In this document: positions 8,451 through 19,483 of the stretch, one piece after another | How the letters are laid out: each line of letters opens with the position of its first letter | Numbering within the stretch: position 1 is the stretch's first letter | Assembly: GCA_937946835.1 (NCBI GenBank) | Contig: CALFAV010000005.1 | Location: forward strand, 1 to 64,000 | Direction of reading: 5' to 3' | Length of the DNA stretch: 64,000 bases | From: an uncultured Verrucomicrobiae bacterium | GTDB lineage: Bacteria > Verrucomicrobiota > Verrucomicrobiia > Limisphaerales > J093 | Made by a program: the position numbers and the translations under genes | Notes under the pieces: model-generated | What the model saw: only the letters and a program-made list of their open reading frames with translations | The model's database searches: none | What the model was told of the DNA's origin: nothing

Positions 8451-10628
8451 ATGCTCGCTGTGGCAACCGAAAACGCCGTCAATTCGCCGAACCGCAAGTA
8501 CACCTTGCAGTGCACGCGGAACATCGGCATTGCGGCGCACATTGACGCCGGCAAGACCACCACCACCGAGCGCATCCTCTTCTACACCGGCCTCATTCAC
8601 CGCATGGGCGATGTGGATGACGGCAACACCGTCACGGACTGGATGGAGCAGGAGCGCGAGCGGGGCATCACCATCACCTCGGCCGCCACCACCTGTTATT
8701 GGACCCCGCGGGCCGAGCCGGGGTGCGCCAAGCTCTTCGAGGGGGTCCCGCACCGGATCAACATCATTGACACCCCCGGGCATGTGGACTTCACCGCCGA
8801 GGTGGAGCGATCCATGCGGGTGTTGGACGGGGCGGTGGCCGTGTTTTGCGGGGTGGCGGGGGTGCAGCCGCAGTCGGAAACCGTCTGGCGGCAGGCCACC
8901 AAGTACCGCGTGCCGCGCGTGGCTTTTGTCAACAAGATGGACCGCACCGGCGCCAACTTTGAAAACGCCGTGGCGGAGATGCGCCAGAAACTGGGCGCGT
9001 ATGCCTACCCGGTCCAGATCCCCATCGGCCGGGAAGACCAGTTCCGCGGGGTGGTGGATGTGGTCAACCTGCGGGCCTACCTGTACGACCCGGAGGATGA
9101 GATGGGCATGCGCTACGACGTCACGGATGTGCCCGCCGAACTGCAGGAGGCGGCCACCCGCGCGCGCGCCGAGTTGGTGGACGCCGTGGCCAACAAGGAC
9201 GATGAAGTGGCCGCGCTGGTCATCGAAGACAAACCCGTGGACGCCCTGACGCTCAAGCGCGCCATCCGCCGGCTCACCTGTCAGATCGAGTTCGTGCCGG
9301 TGCTTTGCGGCTCGGCCTTCAAAAAACGCGGCGTGCAGCCGTTGATTGACGCCGTGGTGGACTACCTGCCCTCGCCCCTGGACATCCCGCCCCCCACCGG
9401 GGTGAACGCGGACCACCCCGAGGAAATCGTCGAGGTCCCCGTGCGCGACGACGCAAAATTCTGCGCGCTGGCCTTCAAGCTCTGGTCGGATCCGTTTGTG
9501 GGCAAGCTGGTCTTTTTCCGCGTGTACAGCGGCCAGATCAAGAAGGGCGAGATCATCTACAATCCGCGCACCCGCAAGCGCGAACGGGTCAACCGGGTCA
9601 TGATGATCCAGGCCGACAAACGGCTGGACGTGGATGCGGTTTACGCCGGCGACATCGCCGCCCTGGTGGGCCTCAAAAACATCACCACCGGGGACACCCT
9701 TTGCTCCGAGGATTTTCCCATCCTGCTCGAGCCGCCCACCTTCCCCGAGCCGGTCATTTCCATGGCCATCGAGCCCAAGACCAAGGCCGACCGGGACAAA
9801 CTGGGCGAAAGCCTGGCGCGCCTGGCGGAGGAAGACCCCACCTTCCGCTGTTTCACCAACGAGGAGACCGGCCAGTTGATCATCGCCGGCATGGGCGAGT
9901 TGCACCTGGAGATCATCCGCGACCGGCTCCTGCGCGAGTTCAAGGTCGAGGCCACGGCCGGCGCGCCCCAGATTGCCTACCGGGAGACGGTCACCCGCGC
10001 GGCCGAGGGCGTGGGCAAGTTCATCCGCCAGTCCGGCGGCCGCGGCCAGTACGGCCATGCGGTGATCACCCTGGCGCCGAACGAGCGGGGCAAGGGCATC
10101 GAGATCGAAAACAAGATCGTGGGCGGGGTGATCCCCAAGGAATACATCCCGGCGGTGATTGCCGGCCTCCAGGAAGCCATTGCCGGCGGGGTGCTGGCCG
10201 GCTACCCGATGGTGGATTTGAAGATTGCGATCGTGGACGGCACCTACCACGAGGTGGACTCCAGCGAGCTGGCCTTCAAAATGGCGGGCATCTTCGCCCT
10301 CAAGGACGCCGCCAAGAAGGCGAACCCCATCCTGCTCGAACCCATCATGAAGGTGGAGTGCACCACCCCGGAGGAATATCAGGGGGACATCCTCGGCGAC
10401 CTGAATCGGCGGCGGGGCAAGATCGTCAGCATCGAGGCCAAGAACAACGCCACCAGCATTCACGCCCATGTGCCGCTGGCGGAAATGTTCGGCTACGCCA
10501 CCGCCATCCGTTCCCTTTCCAAGGGCCGGGCGGCCTACTCGATGGAGCCGTATTCCTTCGAACCGGTGCCCGCGCAGGTGGCGGCGGCGATCCTGGACTC
10601 GGCCAAACCGAAGGCGGCGCGCGCTTAA
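8451..10628 (+). CDS. fusA: Translation elongation factor G
   Basis: Ribosomal translocase GTPase, 725 residues from ATG 8451 ([16 protein letters not shown]); open frame upstream overlaps rpsG and is not family-like. P-loop [14 protein letters not shown] at about 29-42, switch [11 protein letters not shown], and NKMD guanine-specificity motif are all present. Domains II-V follow, ending in a short Lys/Ala tail. tuf, which follows fusA in many bacteria, is absent here and rpsJ comes next. Confidence 0.98.
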   Translation: MLAVATENAVNSPNRKYTLQCTRNIGIAAHIDAGKTTTTERILFYTGLIHRMGDVDDGNTVTDWMEQERERGITITSAATTCYWTPRAEPGCAKLFEGVPHRINIIDTPGHVDFTAEVERSMRVLDGAVAVFCGVAGVQPQSETVWRQATKYRVPRVAFVNKMDRTGANFENAVAEMRQKLGAYAYPVQIPIGREDQFRGVVDVVNLRAYLYDPEDEMGMRYDVTDVPAELQEAATRARAELVDAVANKDDEVAALVIEDKPVDALTLKRAIRRLTCQIEFVPVLCGSAFKKRGVQPLIDAVVDYLPSPLDIPPPTGVNADHPEEIVEVPVRDDAKFCALAFKLWSDPFVGKLVFFRVYSGQIKKGEIIYNPRTRKRERVNRVMMIQADKRLDVDAVYAGDIAALVGLKNITTGDTLCSEDFPILLEPPTFPEPVISMAIEPKTKADRDKLGESLARLAEEDPTFRCFTNEETGQLIIAGMGELHLEIIRDRLLREFKVEATAGAPQIAYRETVTRAAEGVGKFIRQSGGRGQYGHAVITLAPNERGKGIEIENKIVGGVIPKEYIPAVIAGLQEAIAGGVLAGYPMVDLKIAIVDGTYHEVDSSELAFKMAGIFALKDAAKKANPILLEPIMKVECTTPEEYQGDILGDLNRRRGKIVSIEAKNNATSIHAHVPLAEMFGYATAIRSLSKGRAAYSMEPYSFEPVPAQVAAAILDSAKPKAARA

Positions 10629-10653
10629 AAAACCTCGACAACTCGCTCTTTGT

Positions 10654-10962
10654 ATGGCAGGACAACGCATTCGCATTCGCCTCAAGGCGTACGACCACCG
10701 GGTGATTGACCAGTCGGTGCGCGAGATTGTGGACACGGTCAAGCGCACGGGCGCCCTGGTGGCGGGACCAATCCCGCTGCCAACCCGGATCGAGCGCGTC
10801 ACCGTGCACCGCTCGCCGCACGTGGACAAAAAGTCCATGGAAACCTTCGAGCAGCGGACGCACAAGCGGCTGCTCGACATCCTGGAGCCCACGGCCAAAA
10901 CGGTGGACGAGCTCAAAAAGCTCAACCTGCCGGCGGGTGTGGATATTACCATCAAGATTTGA
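10654..10962 (+). CDS. rpsJ: 30S ribosomal protein S10
   Basis: 102 residues from ATG 10654 ([19 protein letters not shown]), the standard length. The NusB-binding and head-binding S10 core is intact ([21 protein letters not shown]). It lies 25 bases after fusA, linking the str and S10 blocks without tuf. The short gap CTCGCTCTTTGT before the ATG contains no Shine-Dalgarno sequence. Confidence 0.98.
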   Translation: MAGQRIRIRLKAYDHRVIDQSVREIVDTVKRTGALVAGPIPLPTRIERVTVHRSPHVDKKSMETFEQRTHKRLLDILEPTAKTVDELKKLNLPAGVDITIKI

Positions 10963-10964
10963 CC

Positions 10965-11753
10965 ATGATCGGGCTGATCGGAAAAAAACTCGGGCACACG
11001 CGCGTGTACGACGCGGAGGGCAACATCGTGCCCGTGACCGTCGTGCAGGCGGGGCCGAACCGCGTCCTCCAGGTCAAGACCCGCGAGGGCAAGGACGGCT
11101 ACAACGCCGTGCAACTGGGCTTTGGCACCCAGAAGGACTCCCGCCTGACCAAGCCCCTGCTCGGCCATCTGACCCGCTTCGGCGTGGAGATTAAGCGCCC
11201 CGACCCCAAAACGCCCGTCACCCTTCAGGGGGTCCAGCGCATCCGCGAATTCCGCGACTTTTCCCTCCCGGTCAAACCCGGCGACCTGATCGGCCCGGAG
11301 ATCTTCGTGCCCGGGGATTACGTGGACGCAATTGGCATCACCAAGGGCCGCGGCTTCGAAGGCGTGGTCAAGCGTCACCGGTTCCGCGGCGGGGACAGCA
11401 CCCACGGCGCCAAGGGGTGGCATCGGCGGCCCGGTGCCATCGGGCAGCGTCTCTTTCCGGGCACGGTGCGCCGGGGCATGCGCATGCCGGGTCACATGGG
11501 CCAGGTCCGACGCACCGTGCAAAACCTCGAAGTGGTGCGCGTGATCCCCGAAGAGCAGTTGCTGCTCATCAAGGGCTCCTGTCCGGGGGCCGAGGGGGAC
11601 TACGTCATCATCCGCGAGTCCAAGAAAATTCCCAAGGCCAGAGCCGAGGAGATCCGCCAACGCAAAGCCGAGTTGAAAGCCCGACTGGAAGCCGATAAGA
11701 AAGCCGCGGCCCAGAAGGCCGCCGCGGCCAAATCGGCGGCCAAGTCCAAGTGA
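10965..11753 (+). CDS. rplC: 50S ribosomal protein L3
   Basis: 262 residues from ATG 10965 ([16 protein letters not shown]), two bases after the rpsJ stop. A TTG two codons earlier is possible but would overlap rpsJ and extend beyond the family start. The glutamine region [19 protein letters not shown] and the loop reaching the peptidyl-transferase centre are recognisable. The C-terminus has an extra Lys/Ala-rich helix of about 35 residues. Confidence 0.97.
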   Translation: MIGLIGKKLGHTRVYDAEGNIVPVTVVQAGPNRVLQVKTREGKDGYNAVQLGFGTQKDSRLTKPLLGHLTRFGVEIKRPDPKTPVTLQGVQRIREFRDFSLPVKPGDLIGPEIFVPGDYVDAIGITKGRGFEGVVKRHRFRGGDSTHGAKGWHRRPGAIGQRLFPGTVRRGMRMPGHMGQVRRTVQNLEVVRVIPEEQLLLIKGSCPGAEGDYVIIRESKKIPKARAEEIRQRKAELKARLEADKKAAAQKAAAAKSAAKSK

Positions 11754-11768
11754 CCGATTCCCAAGCCC

Positions 11769-12395
11769 ATGAAACTGCCGCTCAAAGACCTTCACGGCCA
11801 GACGACCGGGGAAATCGAAGTGGGCTTTCCGCTTGTTGAGGAAGGCCGTGGCACCCAGGCCGTCCACGACGTGGTCGTGGCGCACTTGGCGGCCGCTCGT
11901 CGGGGCACGGCCTGCACCAAGACCAAGGGCGAAGTGGCCGGTACCGGCAAGAAACCCTGGCGCCAAAAGGGCACGGGCCGTGCCCGGGCCGGTTCGTTTC
12001 AATCCCCGCTTTGGCGTGGCGGCGGGGTGGTCTTCGGCCCCAAGCCGCGCGACTTCAGCAAGAAGGTGAATGCCAAGGTCCGGCATCTGGCCTTGCAGAC
12101 CGCCCTCAGCTCCCGGCTGCGGGACGGCGATGTGCTGGTCCTGAACGAACTGACGCTGCCCGCGCCCAAGACCCGCGAATTCGTGAAGGTCCTGCGCGGA
12201 CTGGATTTGACCGGCCAAACCGTCCTCATTTGCGCCGCGCCGGACCCGGCTTTGCAGCGGGCCTCCCGCAACGTGCCCGGGGTGGACCTGACCACCGGCG
12301 AGCAATTGCACACCTACCAGGTGCTGCGGTACGACAAGTTGGTTTTCACCCGCGCGGCCTTCGAGCAGGTCGAGCAACGCCTCAAGCAGGTATGA
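11769..12395 (+). CDS. rplD: 50S ribosomal protein L4
   Basis: 208 residues. The extended exit-tunnel loop is clear in [20 protein letters not shown] and [19 protein letters not shown]. In many bacteria L4 represses the S10 operon by binding its leader, which would here involve the region upstream of rpsL or rpsJ; no such leader structure was identified. The stop overlaps the rplW start (TATGA). Confidence 0.97.
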   Translation: MKLPLKDLHGQTTGEIEVGFPLVEEGRGTQAVHDVVVAHLAAARRGTACTKTKGEVAGTGKKPWRQKGTGRARAGSFQSPLWRGGGVVFGPKPRDFSKKVNAKVRHLALQTALSSRLRDGDVLVLNELTLPAPKTREFVKVLRGLDLTGQTVLICAAPDPALQRASRNVPGVDLTTGEQLHTYQVLRYDKLVFTRAAFEQVEQRLKQV

Positions 12396-12673
12396 ACCCC
12401 TTTGACATCATCAAAACCGCCCGCCTGACCGAGAAGGGCACCATTCAGTCCGAGAAGTACAACCAGTACACGCTGGTGGCGGACCGCCGGGCCACCAAGC
12501 CCCAGATCAAGCGTGCGGTGGAGGAGATTTTCAAGGTCAAGGTGCTGGCGGTAAACACCATGCAGATGCGCGGCAAAAAGCGCCGCCAACGCACCCACCA
12601 GGCCGGCCGGTCGCCGGATTGGAAAAAGGCCGTCGTCACCCTGAAGGAGGGCGACAAAATCGTCCTCACCTGA
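12392..12673 (+). CDS. rplW: 50S ribosomal protein L23
   Basis: 93 residues from ATG 12392, which overlaps the rplD stop by four bases. The family core is [20 protein letters not shown] and [15 protein letters not shown]23 sits at the tunnel exit and docks trigger factor and SRP; the loop residues near [13 protein letters not shown] are normal. This position between rplD and rplB is invariant in bacteria. Confidence 0.97.
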   Translation: MNPFDIIKTARLTEKGTIQSEKYNQYTLVADRRATKPQIKRAVEEIFKVKVLAVNTMQMRGKKRRQRTHQAGRSPDWKKAVVTLKEGDKIVLT

Positions 12674-12687
12674 GCCAAGGCCACGTT

Positions 12688-13542
12688 ATGCCTGTTAAGA
12701 CTTACCGACCCCTGACGCCCTCGACCCGGTACATCACCCGGTCGGACTACAGCGACGTCACCAAGCACCGGCCCGAGAAGGCCCTGGTGGTCACCCGGAA
12801 AAAGACCGGCGGCCGCAACTGCTACGGGCGGGTCACCGCCCGCGGCATCGGCGGCGGCCACAAGCAGAAAATCCGCTTGGTGGACTTCAAACGCGACCGC
12901 CACGGTATCGAGGCCAAAGTCACGGCCATTGAGTACGATCCGTGCCGGAGTGCGCGCCTGGCCCTGCTGGAGTACAAGGACGGCGAGAAGCGCTACATCC
13001 TGGCCCCGCTGGGACTTCAGGTCGGGGCCACCGTGGTCAGCGGGCCCAACGCCCCCGCCGAGGTGGGCAACGCCCTGCCCCTCAAAGCCATCCCCGTCGG
13101 GCTGCAGATTCACAACATCGAGTTGATCCCCGGGCGAGGGGCCCAGTTGGTGCGCAGTGCCGGCGGTGCCGCCACCCTCATGTCGCGCGACGGGGGGTAT
13201 GCCCTGATCCGGTTGCCCTCGGGGGAAATCCGCAAGATCCACGAAAACTGCTACGCCACGATCGGGCAGGTGGGGAACCTGGACTGGGAAAACATCGTGT
13301 TGGGCAAGGCTGGCCGATCCCGCCACCTGGGCATCCGGCCGATCACCCGCGGCGTGGCGCGCAACCCGGTGGATCACCCCAACGGCGGCGGGGCCGGCAA
13401 GTCCAAGTCCGGCGGTGGCTGGCAGCAACTGACCTCGCCCTGGGGCCTGCTGGCCAAGGGCTACAAAACCCGCGACCGGAAAAAACTGTCCAACCGGTTC
13501 ATCGTGGTGCGTCGCGATGGCCGACCCATGAAACGCAAATAA
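12688..13542 (+). CDS. rplB: 50S ribosomal protein L2
   Basis: 284 residues from ATG 12688 ([18 protein letters not shown]). Central peptidyl-transferase protein. The conserved C-terminal segment with [15 protein letters not shown], containing the functionally important His, is present. Longer open sequence upstream overlaps rplW and is rejected. Confidence 0.98.
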   Translation: MPVKTYRPLTPSTRYITRSDYSDVTKHRPEKALVVTRKKTGGRNCYGRVTARGIGGGHKQKIRLVDFKRDRHGIEAKVTAIEYDPCRSARLALLEYKDGEKRYILAPLGLQVGATVVSGPNAPAEVGNALPLKAIPVGLQIHNIELIPGRGAQLVRSAGGAATLMSRDGGYALIRLPSGEIRKIHENCYATIGQVGNLDWENIVLGKAGRSRHLGIRPITRGVARNPVDHPNGGGAGKSKSGGGWQQLTSPWGLLAKGYKTRDRKKLSNRFIVVRRDGRPMKRK

Positions 13543-13554
13543 GGCAGGCAAGCT

Positions 13555-13836
13555 ATGGGACGTTCCCTCAAAAAAGGTCCGTTCGTGGACCACCACCTGA
13601 TGGCCAAGGTGCTCAAGGCCAAGGAAACCCGTTCCAAGGCCCCCATCAAGACCTGGTCCCGCCGCTCCATGATCACGCCCGACTTTGTGGGGCTGACCTT
13701 CAACGTGCACAACGGCAAACTGTTCCTGCCGGTGTTTGTGACCGAGAACATGGTGGGGCACCGCCTGGGTGAATTTGCACCCACGCGCACGTTCAAAAAA
13801 CACGGCGCCCACACCGCCAAGGCCGAAGCCAAGTAA
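13555..13836 (+). CDS. rpsS: 30S ribosomal protein S19
   Basis: 93 residues, starting [19 protein letters not shown] with a C-terminal [15 protein letters not shown]. Head protein that contacts S13 and the A-site tRNA. It begins 12 bases after rplB and has a modest AAGGCAGG upstream. Length and sequence are typical. Confidence 0.97.
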   Translation: MGRSLKKGPFVDHHLMAKVLKAKETRSKAPIKTWSRRSMITPDFVGLTFNVHNGKLFLPVFVTENMVGHRLGEFAPTRTFKKHGAHTAKAEAK

Positions 13837-13841
13837 TCATC

Positions 13842-14174
13842 ATGGAAGTCCGCGCCATCACCCGAAACGTGCCGATGTCCGCGCAGAAAGTGCGCGAGGT
13901 GGTCCGCCAAATCCAGGGCCTGCCGGCCGAGCGGGCCCTGGCGATCCTGGACCTGGTGCCGCGCAAGTCCGCGCGCCTGGTTCGCAAAACCCTGCGCTCG
14001 GCCATCGCCAACGCCGAGAACAACCGGAACCTCAAGGTCGAAAACTTGCGGATCAAGGAAGCCGTGGCCGGCACCGGTACCACCCTCAAACGCTTCCAAC
14101 CCAAGGCACGCGGATCGGCCGGCCCCATCCGCAAGCGCCGCGCCCACATTCGCATCGTGCTTTCCGACGAGTAA
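13842..14174 (+). CDS. rplV: 50S ribosomal protein L22
   Basis: 110 residues, starting [20 protein letters not shown]. The beta-hairpin that lines the exit tunnel ends in [20 protein letters not shown], the site of macrolide-resistance changes, and looks wild type. It lies five bases after rpsS. Confidence 0.97.
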   Translation: MEVRAITRNVPMSAQKVREVVRQIQGLPAERALAILDLVPRKSARLVRKTLRSAIANAENNRNLKVENLRIKEAVAGTGTTLKRFQPKARGSAGPIRKRRAHIRIVLSDE

Positions 14175-14178
14175 GGCT

Positions 14179-14928
14179 ATGGGTCAAAAGACAAATCCGA
14201 TCGGCCTGCGCACCGCCGTCAACAAGGGCTGGCTGTCCAAGTGGTTTGCCCCCAAACGCGAGTTCGGCAAGTTGCTGGCGGAGGACCAGCTCATGCGCCG
14301 GCTCCTGAAGAAAAAGCTCGAGTCGGCCGCCGTGCCGCGCATCCAGATCGAGCGGGCGGCCAACCGCTGTCGCATCACCATCTTCACCGCCCGGCCGGGC
14401 GTGGTCATCGGGCGCAAGGGCGCCGAGATTGACAAGATCAAGGAGGAACTGAGCCGGCTCACCGGCAAGGAAATTTACGTGGACATCCAGGAGGTCAAGA
14501 CCCCGGAGCTGGAGGCCCAACTGGTCGCCGAAAACGTGGCCCTGCAACTGGAGCGCCGCATCAGCTTCCGCCGCGCCATGAAAAAAGCGGTCCAAACCGC
14601 GATGGACTTCGGCGCCGAGGGCATCAAGATCCGCTGCGCCGGTCGTCTGGGTGGAGCCGAGCTGGCGCGCGTGGAGACCTACCACCAGGGCCGGGTGCCG
14701 CTCCACACCCTGCGGGCGAACATTGATTACGGCTTTGCCGAGGCGCGGACGCTCTACGGCACGCTCGGGGTCAAATGTTGGATTTGCAAAGGCGAGGGCA
14801 AGCCGGACAAAACCGCCCGCAAACCCGGGGCACCGGCCCCGGCGAGCGCTCCGGCACCGCCCCCGGCCCCCGCGCCGGTGACCCCGGCGGCCGTGGCCCC
14901 GGCCCCGGCCTTGAACCCGCAACCCTGA
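14179..14928 (+). CDS. rpsC: 30S ribosomal protein S3
   Basis: 249 residues, starting [21 protein letters not shown]. The KH domain ([17 protein letters not shown]) and C-terminal S3 domain ([20 protein letters not shown]) are complete, and the protein lies at the mRNA entry. The last ~35 residues are an Ala/Pro repeat-like tail ([17 protein letters not shown]), not part of the usual core. Four bases follow rplV. Confidence 0.97.
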   Translation: MGQKTNPIGLRTAVNKGWLSKWFAPKREFGKLLAEDQLMRRLLKKKLESAAVPRIQIERAANRCRITIFTARPGVVIGRKGAEIDKIKEELSRLTGKEIYVDIQEVKTPELEAQLVAENVALQLERRISFRRAMKKAVQTAMDFGAEGIKIRCAGRLGGAELARVETYHQGRVPLHTLRANIDYGFAEARTLYGTLGVKCWICKGEGKPDKTARKPGAPAPASAPAPPPAPAPVTPAAVAPAPALNPQP

Positions 14929-14947
14929 TTAAGGAGGACACGACGCC

Positions 14948-15367
14948 ATGGCCCTGATGCCCGCCCGGGTCAAGTACCGCAAGCAACAACGCGGCAGTCG
15001 CGCCGGCATGGCCAGCCGCGGCAACACCGTGGCCTTTGGCGACTACGGCCTGCAGGCCCTGGGCCGCTGCTGGCTGGACAGCCGCCAGATTGAAGCCGCG
15101 CGGGTGGCCATCAGCCGCCACCTTAAGCGCCGCGGCAAGCTCTGGATCCGCGTGTTTCCCGACAAGCCCTACACCAAAAAACCCCTCGAGGTGCGCATGG
15201 GCACCGGCAAGGGCAGTGTCGAGGGTTGGGTGGCGGTGGTGCGCCCCGCCACCGTGCTGTTCGAAATCGCCGGCGTGCCCGTGGACATGGCGCGCGAGTC
15301 CTTCCGCCTGGCGGCCACGAAGCTGCCGATCCCGACCAAGTTCATTACCCGCCATCCCAACGCCTGA
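14948..15367 (+). CDS. rplP: 50S ribosomal protein L16
   Basis: 139 residues, starting [16 protein letters not shown]. It organises the A-site tRNA region; the conserved Arg-bearing [17 protein letters not shown] is present. It has a perfect AAGGAGG at 14931-14937, ten bases before the ATG. This is exceptional in an operon whose genes mostly lack such a signal, so L16 synthesis may be initiated independently. Confidence 0.97.
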   Translation: MALMPARVKYRKQQRGSRAGMASRGNTVAFGDYGLQALGRCWLDSRQIEAARVAISRHLKRRGKLWIRVFPDKPYTKKPLEVRMGTGKGSVEGWVAVVRPATVLFEIAGVPVDMARESFRLAATKLPIPTKFITRHPNA

Positions 15368-15381
15368 CCGACGCCCGGGCC

Positions 15382-15636
15382 ATGAAAACCTCCGAGTTCA
15401 AGAAAAGCCTCAAAGATAAAACCCTGGTCGAGCTGGCGGCCCTCAGCCGGGACCTGCGCCAGGAGCTGTTCAACCTGCGGCTCCAACAGGCCTCCAGCCA
15501 GTTGGAGAAACCCGCGCGCCTGCGCACCCTGCGCCGGGAAATCGCCCGCGTCGAGACCGCCCTGACCGCCTTGAAAAAGAAAGCCGCCTCCCGGTCCGGC
15601 GCGCTCAAAACACGGCCCGCCGTCGCGACCGCCTGA
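15382..15636 (+). CDS. rpmC: 50S ribosomal protein L29
   Basis: 84 residues from ATG 15382 (MKTSEFKKSLKDKTLVEL). The two-helix L29 core contains LRQELFNLRLQQASSQLEKP. The family is about 65 long; the C-terminus adds a basic, Ala-rich stretch. It lies between rplP and rpsQ as usual. Confidence 0.95.
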   Translation: MKTSEFKKSLKDKTLVELAALSRDLRQELFNLRLQQASSQLEKPARLRTLRREIARVETALTALKKKAASRSGALKTRPAVATA

Positions 15637-15644
15637 GTTTGCCT

Positions 15645-15950
15645 ATGCCCGAGACCCTGTCCCGAGTAAACCGGCGCAAGGAACGGATCGGCGAAGTCCT
15701 GCCGAGCAAAATGACCAAGACCATTGTGGTCCGGGTCGAACGGCGCTTCCGCCATCCGCGCTACCGCAAGGTGGTGACCCGGTTCAAGAAGTTCTACGCC
15801 CACGACGAGCGCAACGAGGCACGTCCGGGCGACCGGGTGCTCATCCAGGAGACCCGGCCGCTGTCCCGGCTCAAGCGCTGGCGGCTGGTGCAAATCTTGA
15901 ATCGCGCGGCCACCCCGGCCGCGCCGGAACTCCGCCTCGACGAAGCCTGA
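15645..15950 (+). CDS. rpsQ: 30S ribosomal protein S17
   Basis: 101 residues from ATG 15645 ([20 protein letters not shown]); a TTG two codons upstream is a poorer choice. OB-fold core with [20 protein letters not shown] and [19 protein letters not shown]. It lies eight bases after rpmC and ends four bases before rplN. The Ala/Pro C-terminal stretch is short. Confidence 0.96.
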   Translation: MPETLSRVNRRKERIGEVLPSKMTKTIVVRVERRFRHPRYRKVVTRFKKFYAHDERNEARPGDRVLIQETRPLSRLKRWRLVQILNRAATPAAPELRLDEA

Positions 15951-15954
15951 GCCT

Positions 15955-16320
15955 ATGTTGCAAGTCCGTTCCATTCTCGACGTGGCCGACAACACCGGCG
16001 CCAAGCGCGCGGCGGCCATTGGGGTGCTGGGGCGCAACCAGCGGTACGCCCGGGTGGGTGACGTCATCAAGGCCCACATCAAAGAAGCGGCGCCCGACGG
16101 CACCGTGAAAAAGGGCGACGTGGTCAACGCCGTGGTGGTGCGCACCCGCCGGCCCATCCGGCGCTCCGACGGCTCGTACCTGCGCTTCGACAGCAACGCG
16201 ATCGTGATCATTGACAAGGACCTCAACCCCAAGGGCACGCGCATCTTCGGCCCGGTGGCGCGCGAGCTGCGCGAGAAGCGGTTCATGAAAATCATCTCCC
16301 TGGCCCCGGAGGTCATCTGA
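15955..16320 (+). CDS. rplN: 50S ribosomal protein L14
   Basis: 121 residues, starting [20 protein letters not shown], the normal length with the conserved [18 protein letters not shown]. It forms intersubunit bridges with 16S rRNA. First gene of the classical spc block; only four bases separate it from rpsQ, so the S10 and spc blocks look continuous. Confidence 0.98.
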   Translation: MLQVRSILDVADNTGAKRAAAIGVLGRNQRYARVGDVIKAHIKEAAPDGTVKKGDVVNAVVVRTRRPIRRSDGSYLRFDSNAIVIIDKDLNPKGTRIFGPVARELREKRFMKIISLAPEVI

Positions 16321-16322
16321 CC

Positions 16323-16604
16323 ATGCAGAAGTTCCACGTCAAAAAGGGCGACGAGGTGGTCGTCATCAGCGGCACCGAGAAGGGCAAGCGGGGCCGCATC
16401 ATCGCCGTGCTGCGCAAGAAGCAGCGGGTGATCGTTGAAGGCGTCAAGCTCATCAAACGCCACCAGCGCAAGAGCGCCCAGTACCCCCAGGGGGGCATCA
16501 TCGAGCGCGAGGGCACCATTCATATTTCCAACGTCATGTTGGCGTCGCGTTACGACGCCCGCGCCGCCAAGCGGGCGGCCCGGGCCGGCGCGCCGGTCGC
16601 CTGA
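16323..16604 (+). CDS. rplX: 50S ribosomal protein L24
   Basis: 93 residues with the KOW motif region ([20 protein letters not shown]) at the N-terminus. Early assembly initiator of the 50S subunit. It starts two bases after the rplN stop, with no room for an independent ribosome-binding site, so translation is coupled. The last residues are Arg/Ala-rich. Confidence 0.97.
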   Translation: MQKFHVKKGDEVVVISGTEKGKRGRIIAVLRKKQRVIVEGVKLIKRHQRKSAQYPQGGIIEREGTIHISNVMLASRYDARAAKRAARAGAPVA

Positions 16605-16611
16605 GTCCCGC

Positions 16612-17157
16612 ATGAACAAACCGCGTTTGCAACTCCACTACGAGACGGTGGTCCGCCCGGCGCTCATGGAAAAGCACGGGTACCGCAACCTCCACCAGGT
16701 GCCGCGCCTGGAGAAGATCGTGGTCCACATGGGCGTGAGCGCCTCGCTGGAAAAAACCGCCGTCGAGGACGCGGCCCGCGACCTGGCGGCCATCACCGGC
16801 CGCAAGCCGGTGGTGGACCGCGCCCGCAAGAGCGTGGCCAATTTCAAGCTCCGGCGCGGTCTGCCCATCGGCTGCCACGTCACCCTGCGTCGGGCGGTGA
16901 TGTACGAGTTTTTGGACCGGCTGGTGGCCACCGCCCTGCCGCGCATCCGCGACTTTCGCGGCCTGTCCCCGCGGGCGTTTGACGGGCGGGGCAGTTACTC
17001 GCTGGGGTTGGAGGACCAGACCATTTTCCCCGAGATTGACCTGGACAAGATCAAGCGGCATCAGGGCATGGACGTGACCCTCGTCACCACGGCCGCCACC
17101 GATGCCGAGGCCTACGATTTGCTCAAACTGATGGGATTCCCCTTTGCCGAGAAATAG
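16612..17157 (+). CDS. rplE: 50S ribosomal protein L5
   Basis: 181 residues from ATG 16612 ([19 protein letters not shown]). 5S rRNA-binding protein of the central protuberance. Typical [20 protein letters not shown] and a C-terminal [12 protein letters not shown]-like segment ([19 protein letters not shown]) are present. Normal length and position. Confidence 0.97.
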   Translation: MNKPRLQLHYETVVRPALMEKHGYRNLHQVPRLEKIVVHMGVSASLEKTAVEDAARDLAAITGRKPVVDRARKSVANFKLRRGLPIGCHVTLRRAVMYEFLDRLVATALPRIRDFRGLSPRAFDGRGSYSLGLEDQTIFPEIDLDKIKRHQGMDVTLVTTAATDAEAYDLLKLMGFPFAEK

Positions 17158-17159
17158 CC

Positions 17160-17429
17160 ATGTCCAAAGCCTCCTGGATCGAACGTGACAAACGCCGGCG
17201 CGCCACGGTGGCCAAATACGCCGCCCAGCGGGCCGAACTCAAGGCGCGCAAAGACTACGCCGGCCTGGCCAAGCTGCCGCGCGACGCCAGCCCGGTCCGG
17301 TTGGTCAACCGCTGTAAGATCACCGGCCGGCGGCGCGCCTACATTCGCAAGTACGGCGTTTCGCGCCTCACCTTCCGGGAACTGGCCCTGGCGGGCATGA
17401 TTCCGGGGGTCATCAAAGCCAGTTGGTAA
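17160..17429 (+). CDS. rpsN: 30S ribosomal protein S14 (zinc-free form)
   Basis: 89 residues, starting [20 protein letters not shown]. It is the long form that lacks the CxxC pairs of the zinc-binding short form; only one Cys is present ([17 protein letters not shown]). Head assembly protein next to rpsH. It starts two bases after rplE. Confidence 0.97.
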   Translation: MSKASWIERDKRRRATVAKYAAQRAELKARKDYAGLAKLPRDASPVRLVNRCKITGRRRAYIRKYGVSRLTFRELALAGMIPGVIKASW

Positions 17430-17433
17430 CCGT

Positions 17434-17820
17434 ATGACCGATCCCATCGCCGATTTCCTCACCCGCATCCGCAATGGCAGCAAGGCCCTGTTGCCGTCGG
17501 TGGAAGTGCCCCATTCCCGACTCAAGGAGGGCATTGCCCGCCTCCTCGTTCGGGAGGGGTACGCCGCCGATTGCTCGGTCGAGGGCAACAAGGTCAAGCG
17601 GCTCAAGTTGCGCCTCAAGTACAACGGCCGCAAAGGCGTTATCACCGGCATCCGGCGCGTGAGCCGGCCCGGTTTGCGTCAATACAGCGGCGTCAAGGAA
17701 CTGCCCCGGGTGCTCGGCGGTCTGGGGGTGGCCATTGTCTCCACCCCCCAGGGGATCATGACCAGTGCCGAGGCCCGGCGCCGCAACGTGGGCGGGGAGG
17801 TGCTCTGTTACGTCTGGTAA
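17434..17820 (+). CDS. rpsH: 30S ribosomal protein S8
   Basis: 128 residues, starting MTDPIADFLTRIRNGSKALL and ending with ARRRNVGGEVLCYVW. Primary binder of the 16S central domain. In E. coli S8 represses this operon through an mRNA mimic near rplE; no equivalent site was looked for successfully here. Four bases follow rpsN. Confidence 0.97.
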   Translation: MTDPIADFLTRIRNGSKALLPSVEVPHSRLKEGIARLLVREGYAADCSVEGNKVKRLKLRLKYNGRKGVITGIRRVSRPGLRQYSGVKELPRVLGGLGVAIVSTPQGIMTSAEARRRNVGGEVLCYVW

Positions 17821-17834
17821 ATCCGCGCACGCTT

Positions 17835-18371
17835 ATGTCACGCATCGGCCGCCAGCCCATCGCCATTCCCCCGAACGTCAAAGTGGATATTCGGGGAGCG
17901 CAAGTCGTGGTCGAAGGTCCCAAGGGCCGGCTGCAACTGGCCCTGCCCGACCGCACAAGCGCCCGTGTCGAAAACGGGCAAATCCTTGTCACCCGCGACG
18001 GCGACGACGCCGAGGCCCGCGCCCGCCACGGCCTGAGCCGGGCCCTGCTGAACAACATGGTCCAAGGGGTGACCGAAGGCTATGTCAAAAGGCTCGAGAT
18101 TCAGGGCGTGGGTTTCAAGGCGGCCGTGCAGGGTCAGGTGGTGACCCTGAATTTGGGGTACTCTCATCCGGTCACCTACGCGGTGCCGCCCTCGGTCAAG
18201 GTGACCGTGCAGGAAAACACCAAGCTCACCGTCGAGGGACCGGACAAGCAACTGGTGGGTCAGGTTGCCGCGGACCTGCGCGCCTTCTACCCCCCCGAGC
18301 CCTACAAGGGCAAGGGGGTGCGCTACGTGGGCGAACGCATCATCCGCAAGGAAGGCAAGACCGTGCAGTAA
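17835..18371 (+). CDS. rplF: 50S ribosomal protein L6
   Basis: 178 residues from ATG 17835 (MSRIGRQPIAIPPNVKVD). Both repeats of the L6 fold are present, with the C-terminal PEPYKGKGVRYVGERIIRKE signature near the sarcin-ricin loop. A 48-base gap to rplR contains a small stem (CTGCC/GGCAG at 18384-18398). Confidence 0.97.
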   Translation: MSRIGRQPIAIPPNVKVDIRGAQVVVEGPKGRLQLALPDRTSARVENGQILVTRDGDDAEARARHGLSRALLNNMVQGVTEGYVKRLEIQGVGFKAAVQGQVVTLNLGYSHPVTYAVPPSVKVTVQENTKLTVEGPDKQLVGQVAADLRAFYPPEPYKGKGVRYVGERIIRKEGKTVQ

Positions 18372-18419
18372 CCGTGGCCCCGCCTGCCCGACAGGCAGAA
18401 CCCTCGCGAGCTTTGCCCC

Positions 18420-18785
18420 ATGAAGATCGAGAAGAAACAACGTCTGGCCCGGCGCCGCCGCTGGCGGATTCGCAAGAAAATTGTCGGCACGGCGCAGCGT
18501 CCGCGCCTGAGTGTCCGCTTCACCGGACAGCACATTTACGTGCAGTTTGTGGATGACGAGGCGGGCCGGACTCTGGCCAGCACCTCCACGCGCAGCAAGG
18601 CCCTGCCCGAGCGCGGCCAGCTCAAGGCAAACGTGGAAAGCGCCCGGCGGCTGGGCGCCGTGGCGGCCGAAGTGGCCCGTGCCGCCGGCATCACCGAAGT
18701 GGTCTTTGACCGCAGCGGCGCGCGCTATCACGGCAAGGTCAAGGCCCTGGCCGATGCGGCCCGCGCCGGTGGACTCAAATTCTAA
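18420..18785 (+). CDS. rplR: 50S ribosomal protein L18
   Basis: 121 residues, starting [20 protein letters not shown] and ending [21 protein letters not shown]. 5S rRNA-binding partner of L5 in the central protuberance. Normal length. A 23-base gap with CAGGAG leads to rpsE. Confidence 0.97.
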   Translation: MKIEKKQRLARRRRWRIRKKIVGTAQRPRLSVRFTGQHIYVQFVDDEAGRTLASTSTRSKALPERGQLKANVESARRLGAVAAEVARAAGITEVVFDRSGARYHGKVKALADAARAGGLKF

Positions 18786-18808
18786 CCCCTCAACCAGGAG
18801 CATTCATC

Positions 18809-19483
18809 GTGTCCGAAAATCCCACTTCCACTTCCGGAGAAAGCCCCGCCCACCCCGCTGCGGGACCGCGGGCGGAAGGTCGCGCTGCCGGTCGCCCGGC
18901 CGGTCGGGGCGGACGCCGGGCCCGCCCGGCGAGCGAGAGCGCGGAAGCCGGTCTTGAGACCCGACCGGGTGACGAGTTGGTGGAAAAGGTGCTCTACATC
19001 AACCGCTCCTCCAAGGTCGTCAAGGGCGGACGCCGGTTCAGCTTCAGCGCGTTGATCGTGGCCGGCGACCGCAAGGGGCGCGTGGGGCTGGGTCTGGGCA
19101 AGGCGGGAGAGGTGGCGGATGCCATCCGCAAGGGCGGCGAAGACGCCAAGCGGAACCTCGAACCTGTGGCGATCCTCGAGGCCACCATTCCCCACGAGGT
19201 GCTCTCGGTGTACAGCGGCGCCCGGGTCCTGCTCCGCCCGGCCTCCCCGGGTACGGGGCTGATTGCGGGCAAGACGGTGCGCGCGGTCCTCGAGGCGGCC
19301 GGGGTCAAGGACGTGCTCAGCAAATGCCTGGGCTCGCGCAACGCCGCCAATGTGGCCAAGGCCACCTTGAATGCCCTGCGCCAGTTGCGCCGCCGCGAAA
19401 GCATTTTCCAATTGCGGGGCCTGCCGCTGCCGGCACCCGCCCCGGTGCCGGCTCCACTCGAACCGGCCCTGCCCGCCGCCTGA
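18809..19483 (+). CDS. rpsE: 30S ribosomal protein S5 with N- and C-terminal extensions
   Basis: 224 residues from GTG 18809, with CAGGAG at 18795-18800. S5 is usually about 165 long. Here the first ~50 residues are a Gly/Ala/Arg-rich low-complexity stretch, and the last ~20 are Pro/Ala-rich. The core begins near [17 protein letters not shown] and includes [15 protein letters not shown] and the accuracy-related GLGKAGEV. rplO follows after nine bases, with no rpmD (L30) between them. Confidence 0.96.
   Translation: MSENPTSTSGESPAHPAAGPRAEGRAAGRPAGRGGRRARPASESAEAGLETRPGDELVEKVLYINRSSKVVKGGRRFSFSALIVAGDRKGRVGLGLGKAGEVADAIRKGGEDAKRNLEPVAILEATIPHEVLSVYSGARVLLRPASPGTGLIAGKTVRAVLEAAGVKDVLSKCLGSRNAANVAKATLNALRQLRRRESIFQLRGLPLPAPAPVPAPLEPALPAA

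Noticed and set aside
8259-12377. A very long minus-strand open frame across fusA to rplD (over 1300 codons)
   Set aside because: It is antisense to highly conserved ribosomal genes. Its residue content is typical of GC-rich shadow frames, and no domain is recognisable.
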